This document shows, one piece after another, positions 1-8,937 of a stretch of DNA of 27,378 nucleotides; position 1 is the first letter of the stretch, and every line of letters begins with the position of its first letter. The position numbers and the translations under genes were made by a program. Origin of the DNA: Amphimedon queenslandica (Eukaryota; Porifera; Demospongiae; Haplosclerida; Niphatidae); contig NW_003546960.1 in NCBI RefSeq assembly GCF_000090795.2, forward strand, positions 1 through 27,378, read 5' to 3'. The notes under the pieces were generated by a model. It was given only the letters and a program-made list of their open reading frames with translations, was not told the DNA's origin and ran no database searches.

Positions 1-1279
1 TGTAATGTGTTGTAATGTATGCCTAGACTTAATCATTGGTTGCATGTCTTGTCTGTAGTAGGTCCTTTCATAATAATTTGTGTTAATGTGAAAGTATTTC
101 TTAATTTGTGTTGTAGTATATAAATGTTTGATTCTGTGGTTACTTTTTGGATCTTTTGATTGTGAATAATCGTATCTATAAGAGTAATATACTACAGTAG
201 GATATCCAATAACTGACATATGCCAACAAAAATACAAAACGAAAATCCTACTCTCATGACACAAATTCTCCTCTACATTGTGCTGTCAAAGTTATTATGT
301 AAAAAATTAGGACCACTTTGCAAAGTAGAGTGGATTTTGCACAACCTTGTAAAATTTTTACTTCATAATTAGCTAGCATGGGTTAGTTGTTCTTACATTT
401 GTTTTCATTACTTTTTTACAAAAAAGTGAAGTAAATTCACTCAATCTTTTTTGGGACTTAGCTTGTTTGTATCACTCTTATTGTTAAATTATTTCTTCAG
501 GTTACCATGGTAATACTAGTTCATAATTTACATTTTATTTTCTTATTATTATAAGTTACACCAGCACATAAATGTACAGTCACTTCGAGAGAGAAGTTAA
601 AACAAGCAATATTACATCAGTAGAAATGCAGAAGGAATTCTCTTTCTACAATAATTCAGTGAAATTGCACAAAGATATAGTTTCATAAATCCTAGTTCAA
701 GAAGCACTGACAATATTCATCTTCCCTAAAATCCTGTAGTCCAGTTTTTCCTGCTTATTATAATTATGATCACATACCAACTAATTGTTCATTGATCACA
801 CAGTTAATAACACAATGATTAAACAAGATTAGCGACAAGCATTAGATCTTTCACAAAGAATTGCAGTTCACTCATGGTGGTTGGCAATACCATCAAAATA
901 TTAGCAATACAATCAATACTGAGCCATTCTCAAATAGTGTCTGCATGTATCATAATTTTAGGAACAGCAGTATCAATATCAAAAAAGCCATACCCCTAAT
1001 CACACCTTAACAATAAAACAATGCTATTTTTAAAATGAAAGTGTAAAATCATGGATAAATATTGAAATCCTATACAACTTACAAACACATTTATCAAGTT
1101 TTGAAGGGACTCCAAAATCCCATGATAATTTTCACACTTGCTCACGGCCACATTGATCTAAATTTACTTTCAATTCAGATTGGCCAGGTAAGCCTAACAC
1201 CTCCCAAACACCATAGGAGTGACACCATAGTGACCATATACTTTTAGTTTCTCACTATCTTTATTGATCTTAATGTATA
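1..1279. other. Non-coding AT-rich left edge
   Basis: I see no supportable gene here. The few short open frames lack family motifs, codon structure or splice context. The only recognisable item is a dispersed repeat at 231-273, which returns at the very end of the window. Confidence 0.6.
231..273. repeat. Dispersed repeat, copy 1
   Basis: A 43-base stretch containing AAAATCCTACTCTCATGAC matches 27336-27378 in the same orientation without gaps, with about five mismatches. Both matches run on into AT-rich, non-coding DNA. The second copy is cut by the window edge, so the true repeat is longer than what is visible. It looks like part of an unclassified interspersed element. Confidence 0.6.
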
Positions 1280-1397
1280 ATTTAATAGAAACTTAAAAAG
1301 ACCTTGCTTTAGATTTACAACAACTTAATAGAATCTTGAGAGAAAGATCTCCCACTGTCTTACTTGATCCTTGCTTAAAAATCAAGTTAGATCTTGC
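1280..1397. repeat. AAGATCTT-family repeat fragment
   Basis: The stretch carries several variants of the palindromic words AGATCT and GATCTTG (for example around 1320-1400). These also build the non-coding element at 9114-10194 and the repeat at about 15996-16800. It appears to be a short, diverged fragment of that family. No ends or target duplication could be found. Confidence 0.35.
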
Positions 1398-1398
1398 C

Positions 1399-1781
1399 AG
1401 GAGCGTATCTAAGCTATGAGAGTTGGTCGGATAGAGAAGGAAAAGATGCGGCGCACAAAACGCACCGCGATTTTGACTACATTTCGTTTTACTGCGCTAA
1501 AATATTGTTTTCCACCCTTTAGCTTAGCTTGCGCTTTTTTGAATAATATAGGCGCAGTCACGGTGATTTCAGGCACTTTGCCGCTTCTTACTGCCCTTTA
1601 AAGCACTGGAAAATGCTGAAATTGAGGCTGAAATGATTGTCAAGCGTGTTGAATAACTTTCTTAAGACACTTAGCAGTGATATGAGACACCAGAGCTTAA
1701 AGAAGCAGAAGAAAGAAATGCTGACTCTTTGGGCTAATGGGGGTGCTCAAGCACCCTCAGCACCCGCCTAAATCCGCCCCT
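1399..1781. mobile_element. Possible miniature inverted-repeat element
   Basis: The left edge reads AGGAGCGTATCTAAG and the right edge (1768-1781) reads CTAAATCCGCCCCT. The reverse complement of the right edge is close to the left edge, giving imperfect terminal repeats of about 14 bases around a GC-richer core. That fits a short non-autonomous DNA transposon. The mismatches and lack of a clear target duplication keep this tentative. Confidence 0.33.
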
Positions 1782-2159
1782 AAATTAAGCTAAGACATAA
1801 GCTAAGACGTGTTCTTCAATGCTTATATTTTCTTCATTAGTAGTAGTACTGGCCTTGGGGAGACATTCAAAAAGACTCAGTACAGTTTCTTAGTCATTTT
1901 TCCCTCAATTAATTTTAATTTAAATAATTAAGTAAAAAGTCTAATAACAGATTGGTTAATAGTAGTTATTATTACAAAAATGGCAGCCTAAATTATGGAA
2001 GTCTCTACCATGTTAACATCATATTTACACTGCCTAAAACTATTAGCTGTGCTAGTCTTGTCTCATTGCTTTCATCATAATAAAGTGAGTAATACTTTTA
2101 ATAGGACTAATATACAAAATAATTTTTTGAGTTGATAGGGCACATGCCCACACAAGCCC
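1782..2159. other. Non-coding, nothing recognised
   Basis: AT-rich sequence with stop codons in all frames and no motif or inverted repeat that I can support. Confidence 0.5.
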
Positions 2160-2345
2160 ACCCTTAGGTATGCCCTGGATCTTGCTATAATTTGTAAGGA
2201 TCTTGACAAGATCTCATAATTGATTTTGCATGAACTTGCATGAATCTTGACAGCAAGAGCTTTCATTATTTGACATGCAAGAATCTTCTTCCAAAATTAA
2301 TTAAGATCTTGCATATTATTAGCAAGAATCTCAGGGGCATTTCTA
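2160..2345. repeat. AAGATCTTG-rich repeat fragment
   Basis: GATCTTG, CAAGATCT, AAGATCTTGCA and related words recur every 10-30 bases. This is the same vocabulary as in the repeat at 15996-16800 and the element at 9114-10194. It is followed by a GC-rich stretch (2335-2390, GGGGCATTTCTAGCATGGGGC and AGCCCCCCTCAGCCC) that resembles the end of another short element. Boundaries are unclear. Confidence 0.45.
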
Positions 2346-2693
2346 GCATGGGGCTGAATGGTGCTTGAGCCCCCCTCAGCCCTTGGCTGAGAACTGATCA
2401 ACTATCAACAAGACATACATTTATGCCATAAAAATAAATTAAAAGCATTCTAAGTACCACTATAGGTTTCTTCTTAGAGTCCTTTGTGATCTTTTGTCTT
2501 TTATTTGTGATGAATCAGCTTTTGACTTCAATCCATGAAATCCTACTGAGCAGCCATTTTCTTTGACAACACCTTCAATTTACATACCACCACACATGCA
2601 CAGTAGCCACACCACACCTATGCACATGTGTTAATTTGTACAAGCAACCACAGAACCACTAATCACTACCAGCTGTAAATAATGTCTCTTCAA

Positions 2694-2702
2694 TTACTTT
2701 CA
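2694..2702. repeat. Target site duplication of outer MULE, left copy
   Basis: TTACTTTCA directly precedes the left terminal inverted repeat and recurs at 13002-13010 directly after the right one. The final A can belong to either the duplication or the inverted repeat, so the duplication is 8 or 9 bases. Nine is usual for Mutator-like elements. Confidence 0.85.
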
Positions 2703-2788
2703 CTAGCCATTAGCGACAGTACGAGCCAATTCGTAAACTACCAAATTTTTGCCCTACACAGTGAAAGGTGTGGCTTATATCACGTGAC
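2702..2788 (+). repeat. Left terminal inverted repeat of outer MULE
   Basis: It begins ACTAGCCATTAGCGACAGTA. The first 29 bases are identical to the reverse complement of the right end, and similarity continues to a shared TATCACGTGAC block at the inner edge. Both arms measure 87 bases. Confidence 0.9.
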
Positions 2789-2865
2789 CTAGTCATATGG
2801 TGGAGCACGGAGGCAAGCAAACAATGTCCTCATTGTAGTTCTTGCTACAAAATTCAGTCTTCCCT

Positions 2866-2873
2866 AAACAAAC
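2866..2873. repeat. Target site duplication of inner element, left copy
   Basis: AAACAAAC immediately precedes the left inverted repeat of the nested element and is repeated exactly at 8955-8962 after its right end. The word is low in complexity, but its position flush against both 17-bp repeats makes it convincing. Confidence 0.8.
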
Positions 2874-2890
2874 CGAGGGGTCCGCAACGA
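2874..2890 (+). repeat. Left terminal inverted repeat of inner element
   Basis: CGAGGGGTCCGCAACGA. The right arm read in reverse complement is TGAGGGGTCCGCAACGA, so 16 of 17 bases match. Confidence 0.88.
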
Positions 2891-2914
2891 GACCCTCAAG
2901 TGTACCAGATTTAA

Positions 2915-3130
2915 AATCCTAAAAAATCCACTTGGATTTTTACCAGATTCTCCATGATTTTTAGATTTTTTTTGGATTTCCTAGATTACTGGATTTTCAA
3001 GTATTTCATATGGATTTTCACTTGAATTATTGGATTTACTGATACTTATTTTGGATTTTTGGTAGGATAATTGGATTTTTGGTAGGATAATTGGATTTTT
3101 GGATTTTTTATCTGGATTTTAGGCCTGGAT
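2915..3130 (+). repeat. Left subterminal GGATTTTT repeats of inner element
   Basis: GGATTTTT and close variants (GGATTTCC, AGATTTTT) occur more than a dozen times. A 20-bp unit, GGATTTTTGGTAGGATAATT, is tandemly repeated around 3062-3101. A matching block lies at about 8730-8935. Such subterminal repeats are binding sites for transposase in several DNA transposon families; that role here is inferred. Confidence 0.7.
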
Positions 3131-3166
3131 AGTCCAAATATGGGTGTGTAATAAGGTGTGTTCTGT

Positions 3167-3180
3167 TTTATTAATTTATT
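3167..3180 (-). terminator. Candidate polyadenylation signals for the inner element's gene
   Basis: Two AATAAA hexamers on the minus strand (3167-3172 and 3175-3180) lie about 95 bases past the stop of the PHD remnant. They are well placed to end the minus-strand transcript of the inner element. AATAAA is frequent in AT-rich DNA, so this is suggestive only. Confidence 0.4.
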
Positions 3181-3271
3181 TTGACATAAATTATTGCTGT
3201 GTGCATGTACATGTATATACAATAATGGTCTAAATAAAGGCCTGTTTATGTTTTAATAGATCACAGATCTG

Positions 3272-3425
3272 TCAGAGTGCTGGACAACTTTTACCGATAC
3301 CTCGACTTTCACAGAGCCATGATTTGTCTTCACTGAATGGTGGGATACAATCTTCATGATACCAGTTGCAACACCTCACATTGAACCATTTTACGCCCAT
3401 CATCTTCCCTCTTGCATGGACAATA
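3272..3425 (-). pseudogene. Broken PHD finger at the end of the Ulp1 protein
   Basis: The Ulp1 frame ends with the first part of a PHD zinc finger (CPC, then KMVQCE) and then stops. Continuing in the next frame from about 3387 gives CCNWYHEDC followed by SWLCES, which is the expected second half (a Cys pair, an aromatic residue, His, Cys, then Trp-x-Cys). The join needs a shift equal to a 2-base loss. The last zinc cysteine is replaced by arginine. The finger is therefore present but inactivated in this copy. Confidence 0.7.
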
Positions 3426-4493
3426 GTATATAACTATTTGGAAAAACGAGGTAGTTATGTGGTGTTTTGTTTGTGAGATGGGGAATAGTGTCATTTTTTT
3501 GTTACTGATACATTGAATAAGGTGTTGCCGCATTTCATTTTGTCGATAGACACAACTCTGAGGGTCTATACCATTGGCCAGGGCCGTCGCATTGGCAATG
3601 GCATAAAGACCACAGTCTGAGGAGCCACTTTGTTTTTTAACTGGAACACAGTTCACTTTTACTTGAATGAAGCCATTCTCAGCTAGGAGAAACGATAAAA
3701 TTCGCTCGGAATTTTCCGGAAGTTTTGAGTACACTGAATCATAATAATTCAGGCAGCACTCTGAATCATTTTCAGATGGAATGGAACTGACAACTGCCCA
3801 ATGGTTATTACTTACGTGCAACACTTGTATTAAATTTTTAACATTGTGTAGGTGTCTCGTGAGTTGATAGCAAGTGGACTGTAGGCCATTCAAGTGAGGA
3901 AAACTAGCTTTTAGTAAAAACTGTGCAGCCGATATGTGGACATCAGTGATCCTTCTTTCATTTGCAATATCCAATTTATCTTTTACTTTTAAAAGTAGTT
4001 TCTCAATTGTAACCCAAACATTCTGTGTTTCATTTGATTTAGGATCACCATCAATTATCATAGGGTTTGAGGCTGAACCAGAAGTTGATGCTTGACTGGG
4101 CATGAGAGAAGTCGAGGTGCTTTTTTCACAAGCTGAGGCAATGTAGTTCATACACTCTGGAGTAACTTTAAATTCATTGGTTAGTGAAAGGAGGGCTGAT
4201 TTAAAACCTAGTTCTTTATCTTGAACTAGATTTTCGATGTACCCTACCGTTAATGTGAATTTGTAATCATCTATTAATATGTACACGCTTTCAGTTGTTG
4301 TCATGTGACATTGCCATGATTTGGTATCAATAGTATACCACGTACATAGTAATTTGAAATTGTCACCAACTGGGGCATAGTTTGCTCTGTAGTTGACCTT
4401 TTTTCCTTTTGTGCCAAACTTTTGAAATTGTAACACTTTGCCTATTTTAGGTTCTGTACCATCGTAAAAGACAAAGAAGTCACCTAGTACCAC
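3354..4493 (-). CDS. Ulp1/SENP-type (C48) cysteine protease of the inner element
   Basis: The 379-residue frame has the C48 catalytic set in order: His231 in NNHWAVV, Asp252 in YYDSV, Gln288 in KKQSGSSDCG, and Cys294 in SSDCGLYA. Enzymes of this fold cut SUMO or other ubiquitin-like tags from proteins; several transposon families carry relatives of unknown purpose. Residues 1-110 (GDFFVFYDGT, IGKVLQF) form a BAH-like or otherwise transposon-specific domain that I cannot name securely. The listed start is GTG; the frame is open upstream to about 4522 without ATG, so translation probably enters from an upstream exon. A GTATGG donor at 4640 and an AG acceptor at 4523 would join it in phase to the DDE-like frame. 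A PHD finger at its end is broken. Confidence 0.82.
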   Translation of the reverse strand: MVLGDFFVFYDGTEPKIGKVLQFQKFGTKGKKVNYRANYAPVGDNFKLLCTWYTIDTKSWQCHMTTTESVYILIDDYKFTLTVGYIENLVQDKELGFKSALLSLTNEFKVTPECMNYIASACEKSTSTSLMPSQASTSGSASNPMIIDGDPKSNETQNVWVTIEKLLLKVKDKLDIANERRITDVHISAAQFLLKASFPHLNGLQSTCYQLTRHLHNVKNLIQVLHVSNNHWAVVSSIPSENDSECCLNYYDSVYSKLPENSERILSFLLAENGFIQVKVNCVPVKKQSGSSDCGLYAIANATALANGIDPQSCVYRQNEMRQHLIQCISNKKMTLFPISQTKHHITTSFFQIVIYYCPCKREDDGRKMVQCEVLQLVS

Positions 4494-4522
4494 ATGACTA
4501 CTGATGAGTGGTTGATTTTCGA

Positions 4523-4640
4523 CTCAATCTGACATTATTGTTGAAAGCTTGGTAGTCTCTTTGGATTCATTTGGCTGTTGTGATCGAACACGGAAGATTC
4601 TGTCACTGGACACCCTCTCTCCATCATTGAGTAGCCATAC
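4523..4640 (-). other. Possible 118-nt intron between DDE-like and Ulp1 frames
   Basis: The sequence begins GTATGG and ends TTGAG on the minus strand. It removes the stop of the upstream frame and enters the protease frame just past an in-frame TGA, with phases matching (A from the first exon, TC from the second, giving ATC). Splice signals are weak and no transcript is available. Confidence 0.35.
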
Positions 4641-6648
4641 TGCTGTTTTTTTTACGGATGAAGATACTCCTGCCTTTAACAATGACTGGTACAAAAAGGG
4701 AGTTGTTGGGATCTTTATCTGGTGTCATCATTTTATTCTGATACATTGGAATTGCTACTGAAGGTATGTCTATGCTCACCATTTTGGCCATAGATTGCCC
4801 TTTTTTCAAAAGTTCATTATCAATAGCGTTATTGGCATGAAGTTTTTCCAAATCACTGACAATGTCCTTTAAATCTTCAGCTTCATTAGGTTCATTTATG
4901 CCATTATGTTCAATTTCATATTCTTCTTTCTCATCATCGTCATCATCGTCATTCCAGGTGCTCATTATGCTACTAGGTTTAGGAGGAATTTCCCATTTGT
5001 TGACCCTTTTTAATTCATCTGCCATGCCAAGTTTTGAAACTGCTGACTTGCCTCTTTCCTCTGCTTCTTTTAGTGCAACAAATATACATTCATCTGTCAA
5101 ATTCCAGTCAGAAGGGCTTACTTTTCCATGTCCAGTTTTTTTCTTATGACCTTCAAGCCTTGCAAGATGAATACCATGACTTTCTCTTTCAGATTCAGAT
5201 TCCAAATCTTCTTTGATAGCTAATTTATGTAACCTTTGGAGCATTCCAAGCATGGTAAAATTCACAATTGAAGGGAATGTGCCTTGCATGCTCCTTAATG
5301 ATTGAAATATTTTCTCTGCACTTTGCGATCCCATTTGCCAGGGTGTGAAACATTCTGGTGCTTTATAAATATCCCTTATGGAAATGACATATGCCAGGAG
5401 AGAATGAGCATTTAACTCTACACATGTGTAGCAATTTGATGTGATAAAGTTATCCTTTATTGTAAATGCTCGATGTTGGTGAATCCATTCCCTCCAGTAA
5501 CGGAGAAAGAAAACAGCATACCATATATCATTGATTCTTTTTTTAGGAAAAAAACTTTTGTCAAGGTAGCTGTTTACTGAAGCATCGACAATTTCAAGGT
5601 ATACTTTGGTACCTACTGCATCAGGTATGTTTTCTAGGAGTGTAGATGCTCTCATTAAATGCTCAATAGCTGCAAAGTTTTGCTTGTCTCTAGAGTCTAA
5701 ATCTCTCCTTCTCATCCCATGTTTCTCTTTCCCATATATGTTTGTAAGAATGTGTAGGTGAGCACTAGTAGCAATATAATCTCCCATAGGTAGTAATATT
5801 GACGGCTTTAGCAGTCTTGTTTTAAACTTGACTGCTACATGTACCATATCCTGTACACAAAAAAGTGCATACAAATTAGTAAATAACCATCTTTTTATTG
5901 AAAGATTTCCTTGGAGTATTGGGAGAGGTGTGGTGTCATTATTTAGAGAAAGATTGGTGTTATTTGATATTAGATGTGTTGTAACATGCATAGCCCTCAT
6001 CAGCCTTGAATCTCCATCAGCTGCAAAGCTGACGACACGTACTCCTCTAAGAGACAGCTCTTTGTTGATATATTTCCACCTCTGTAGTACATCAGTGGCT
6101 GAAAACTTGTTGTCACTCCCAATGCAGGCCAAACAGAAGGATGGAACACCCTCTTTCAGAGATTGCACCATGTATACATAAGCATATTTTGCTATAGTAT
6201 GCTGCTGAAAATAACTCTCAATATCTTCAAATGTATTAACATTGAAGGAATTACGTAAAGGTAAGCCATCTCTATTAACTGGTAAAACAAAACCCACACA
6301 TGTATTTGAAACTGCATCATGCTCAGCATTTTTAATGATTCTAGTCGCATCCTCAGCCAGAGCAACCATAAATGGAGCTTTGTGTTTCACAAGATGCTGT
6401 AGTAGATCATCAAAGCGAAAATATCCTTCACGCAAAGGTACATATTCTCTGTAAATTACATTTTGGACTGTGCGAAGTGATGGCAATGCTTCTGGCATAT
6501 TTCTATGTATAAAATCGTATGCCATTGAACCAGAATTTATGAGTAGCAAAGTGGAAAATTTTTTCAAAATTAGCGAATGTCTTCTTTGACGATCTTGTTT
6601 TCCAATATTTTTTTGAGCATTTTCCATGAGATGTTTTAATATTGGCAT
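4624..6648 (-). CDS. Putative RNase-H-fold (DDE) transposase-like protein of the inner element
   Basis: A 674-residue frame from ATG, and the largest in the window. I read a DDE-like layout: Asp100 in VALAEDATR, Asp211/Asp213 in SFAADGDSRL, a D-x-x-H motif at 267-270 followed by K-x-K-x-R, and Glu445 in SQSAEKIFQSLR. The D-x-x-H and Glu regions resemble those of P-element/THAP9-like transposases, which also make 8-bp duplications, but I cannot confirm the family. An acidic run (DDDDDD) lies near residue 570. The frame stays open for about 85 codons upstream of this ATG, with a coiled-coil-like stretch (IAYLVKQNEKLHSII). It therefore probably continues from the SAM-like frame through an intron, a frameshift or a lost base. 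No stop or shift is visible inside. Confidence 0.68.
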   Translation of the reverse strand: MPILKHLMENAQKNIGKQDRQRRHSLILKKFSTLLLINSGSMAYDFIHRNMPEALPSLRTVQNVIYREYVPLREGYFRFDDLLQHLVKHKAPFMVALAEDATRIIKNAEHDAVSNTCVGFVLPVNRDGLPLRNSFNVNTFEDIESYFQQHTIAKYAYVYMVQSLKEGVPSFCLACIGSDNKFSATDVLQRWKYINKELSLRGVRVVSFAADGDSRLMRAMHVTTHLISNNTNLSLNNDTTPLPILQGNLSIKRWLFTNLYALFCVQDMVHVAVKFKTRLLKPSILLPMGDYIATSAHLHILTNIYGKEKHGMRRRDLDSRDKQNFAAIEHLMRASTLLENIPDAVGTKVYLEIVDASVNSYLDKSFFPKKRINDIWYAVFFLRYWREWIHQHRAFTIKDNFITSNCYTCVELNAHSLLAYVISIRDIYKAPECFTPWQMGSQSAEKIFQSLRSMQGTFPSIVNFTMLGMLQRLHKLAIKEDLESESERESHGIHLARLEGHKKKTGHGKVSPSDWNLTDECIFVALKEAEERGKSAVSKLGMADELKRVNKWEIPPKPSSIMSTWNDDDDDDEKEEYEIEHNGINEPNEAEDLKDIVSDLEKLHANNAIDNELLKKGQSMAKMVSIDIPSVAIPMYQNKMMTPDKDPNNSLFVPVIVKGRSIFIRKKNSSMATQ

Positions 6649-6855
6649 TACGTTATCATTTTTTGCAGGTGTTACTTGAGAAGAAGTGGCTATTGAGGAA
6701 ATAATTGAATGCAGTTTCTCATTCTGTTTTACTAAGTAAGCTATTTTATTTATTGGGTTGTAGTAATCAGTAATTTGATACTGTTCTGGATTAGCTCCTG
6801 CTATTTCTAATTTTCTGAGTTTTCGAGCAGTACGAGATCGGGACCAGTTTGAAGA

Positions 6856-6911
6856 CTGTTTTTCAATTTCAACCCCTCCTCTTAAAACAGAGGAGGGGCT
6901 AATTAAAAAAC
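6856..6911 (-). other. Junction between SAM-like and DDE-like frames: intron, recoding site or lesion
   Basis: On the minus strand CAG is followed by GTTTTTTAATTAG, then a 10-bp hairpin, and the segment ends AAAAACAG. Read as an intron it is 56 nt, GT-AG and in phase with both frames, the size of most introns in the neighbouring gene. Its acceptor lacks a pyrimidine tract. Alternatively one extra T in the T6 run would join the frames directly, or ribosomes could slip by -1 there. Confidence 0.45.
6873..6898 (-). repeat. Perfect 10-bp hairpin after a T6 run and stop codon
   Basis: CCCCTCCTCT, a six-base loop and AGAGGAGGGG form a perfect GC-rich stem, starting six to nine bases after the homopolymer where the SAM-like frame ends. 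Geometry of this kind is typical of ribosomal frameshift stimulators, but it could also be chance or part of an intron. Confidence 0.7.
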
Positions 6912-7973
6912 CTGGTTTGTTGAAGATTTTTCTTGTTTGGATTGTAATGACTGCTCTGATGGCAACTGAGATGGCATTGTTAATAGTGAAGGAGAAGGGG
7001 AGTGAGAAAGAGGCGATGCTGTAGGAATTGGTTGAAGAGGGGGCACCTGCAAGTTATCGATCAATGATTGATCTTGTAATACATGTTCATTGGTATACTC
7101 AGCTGCATGATAACTTTCAGTTGCTATTTCGGTAGGAAACAACTCTAATGGTGGAGAGTCATCATTGGACTGTGAACAGTGAGTAATCGGGAAGAGCGAT
7201 TGTGATGTTGCCTCCTCAGCTGTTGCTTCATTTGTGGATAATGTCGTATTACCAGTAAGTGCCAAATGATGTCGGGAAAAGAAATGAGTTATTTCTGTTG
7301 CTGGTCTGGATTGGTCTTTTGGTGTTCTTAGGCACTTTCTTACGTGCTTTGACCAATTATTGATCATACAGTGAACTTTTGGCCCAATATTGACTGTATA
7401 TGACTTTCCACATTTGCATGATATAGATGTTTCACAAATGGAAGAGTTTGATTTTGGCTCACTTACAGCTATACTGTAATCATCCCCCTCTGTCATAGTG
7501 TTAAGCTCTCCTTTATTATAATCTTTAACCCATTTCTGTACTTTGCATCTGATATCATTAGTGACTGTTTGTTTTGTTTCAGGTACTTGTGTCTGTGGAG
7601 CTTGTGATGATGTAGTCTCATCATATACTAGTGATGATGCTTTGCATTTTTTTGCTGGAGGGCCAGATATTGCTTGAACGGATAATCGTTGGCCCTTAAA
7701 GGATGAAATGAACTTCTTGATAATAACATGGTGTCCTGGAGGAAATTTGAATGGCTCGGACATACATTTATTTCGTCGCATACAATGTAGCAGTTCATCC
7801 TTTCTCTCATCAATATATTTCTCAAGGTCAGTTATAGACTCATCGTCCATCTCACATATAGCATCTGCTGTTTCATAACCTGCCTCTTCAAAACAGTTAC
7901 AAATGTACCGAGGCAATTTTCTTTTCATTTGATCCATGGCATTATCTTCATTATATAGGTCACTATGGAGCAC
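6903..7973 (-). CDS. SAM-like and zinc-finger protein of the inner element
   Basis: The 356-codon frame begins with GTG; the first ATG is at codon 13 (7937), which is the more likely start unless an upstream exon exists. Residues 20-55 (YICNCFEEAGYETA, then MDDESITDL) have the helix pattern of a SAM-like domain. A C-x-C near 186-188 followed by H210-x3-C214 suggests a C2HC/BED-like zinc finger, a common DNA-binding module of transposon proteins. The C-terminal third is rich in Ser, Pro, Gln and Thr and probably disordered. It sits upstream of the DDE-like frame on the same strand and ends at a T6 run, and may be the N-terminal part of that protein. No family name could be given. Confidence 0.6.
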   Translation of the reverse strand: MLHSDLYNEDNAMDQMKRKLPRYICNCFEEAGYETADAICEMDDESITDLEKYIDERKDELLHCMRRNKCMSEPFKFPPGHHVIIKKFISSFKGQRLSVQAISGPPAKKCKASSLVYDETTSSQAPQTQVPETKQTVTNDIRCKVQKWVKDYNKGELNTMTEGDDYSIAVSEPKSNSSICETSISCKCGKSYTVNIGPKVHCMINNWSKHVRKCLRTPKDQSRPATEITHFFSRHHLALTGNTTLSTNEATAEEATSQSLFPITHCSQSNDDSPPLELFPTEIATESYHAAEYTNEHVLQDQSLIDNLQVPPLQPIPTASPLSHSPSPSLLTMPSQLPSEQSLQSKQEKSSTNQVF

Positions 7974-8729
7974 AGAAGTTGTGAGTTTTGGATTGTGTGA
8001 GTATACAGCTATTTTACCTGTTAATCTCTGCCATAGCTGCTAAAGATAGGTTGCTTGCTATCACTACAGCTAATTGAGTAATAGTATGTCAAGCTAAGTT
8101 TTAAATCTACATGTGGATAATTTGTAATAAGTTTGTGATTTGTCATTATTTGTCTCATTATTGATCTTACTCTAAATAATTCTGATATTATAGAGTCGAG
8201 AAATAGTATTCAACGGAGTGAACTGAGGATGGTGAAGTATCCTTGGAATTATCTATGCTAGATTTTTTAAAGTTGTTTTCATAACATGAACATTATTGGC
8301 TTTATCTTACCCTAGGTTTTTCAGACAAATTCAGTCTTTAGACCAAAATGCTGTTTCTGTTACCCTGCCAGTAACTTGAGATAAGATCAAGGATCAGGAA
8401 AGAAAGAGCAAATGAGAAGAAGGAATCGAGAGAAGAAGGAATTGAGAGCAAGGAAGTTTGACTATCACAAAGACTTTAAAGTTTCAGTAGCTCTGCTTTT
8501 AGCATGCACTACTACTAAATATAGCAGCTCAAACTGCTATATTTAGTATCGATGCATGTTCATGCTTGGTTTCACACTCAGTACTTGTGACTGCTGAGAT
8601 GTACTGTTTGTTCCTATTTTAGAATCATTATACTAACTGAAAAACCACTATCACTAATGACTTATTAATTAATGTTTTTATTAATGTTTTGTTTAATTAA
8701 TAATGGATAATAAAACAGTCTTCAGTAAT
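7974..8729. other. Non-coding upstream region of the inner element's gene
   Basis: No long frame is visible. The region upstream of the minus-strand genes must hold their promoter, but I cannot point to a TATA box or initiator with confidence. It contains a 16-bp tandem duplication (8414-8429 and 8430-8445, GAGAAGAAGGAAT core) and the hairpin at 8513-8548. Confidence 0.5.
8513..8548. repeat. Perfect 15-bp inverted repeat
   Basis: TACTAAATATAGCAG and its exact complement CTGCTATATTTAGTA are separated by the six bases CTCAAA. It lies upstream of the inner element's genes, outside any frame. It may be a cruciform or regulatory site, or a relic of a small insertion. Confidence 0.75.
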
Positions 8730-8935
8730 TTTCCGGATACTGGTTAGGATTTTCTCTGGATTTTTGGATTTCCATGGATTAATCCACTGGATTTTTGAAT
8801 TTTTGGCAGATTTCAGTGGATTTTGGATTATTTTCTTGGATTCTTGGATTATCTTGATACTCTACTAGATTTTAAGATTATTTTGGATTCCCGGATCATA
8901 ATTTTTGGACTTTCCCCAAAGTGTACCAGATTTTT
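8730..8935 (+). repeat. Right subterminal GGATTTTT repeats of inner element
   Basis: GGATTTTT, GGATTTTGG and GGATTATTTT recur across the block. It carries the same words as the left block and on the same strand, so the two subterminal blocks are in direct orientation although the 17-bp ends are inverted. Confidence 0.68.
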
Positions 8936-8937
8936 TT

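Noticed and set aside
1062..1601. Two 61-codon plus-strand frames
   Set aside because: The first is in featureless AT-rich DNA; the second lies inside a possible miniature element. No motif in either.
4862..6454. Several plus-strand open frames of 60-117 codons
   Set aside because: They lie antisense to the DDE-like frame, show its codon shadow and contain no recognisable motif.
6904..6910. TTTTTTA as a canonical -1 slippery heptamer
   Set aside because: It is out of register with the SAM-like frame that would have to slip, so it cannot be used in the standard way. The junction stays open among three explanations.
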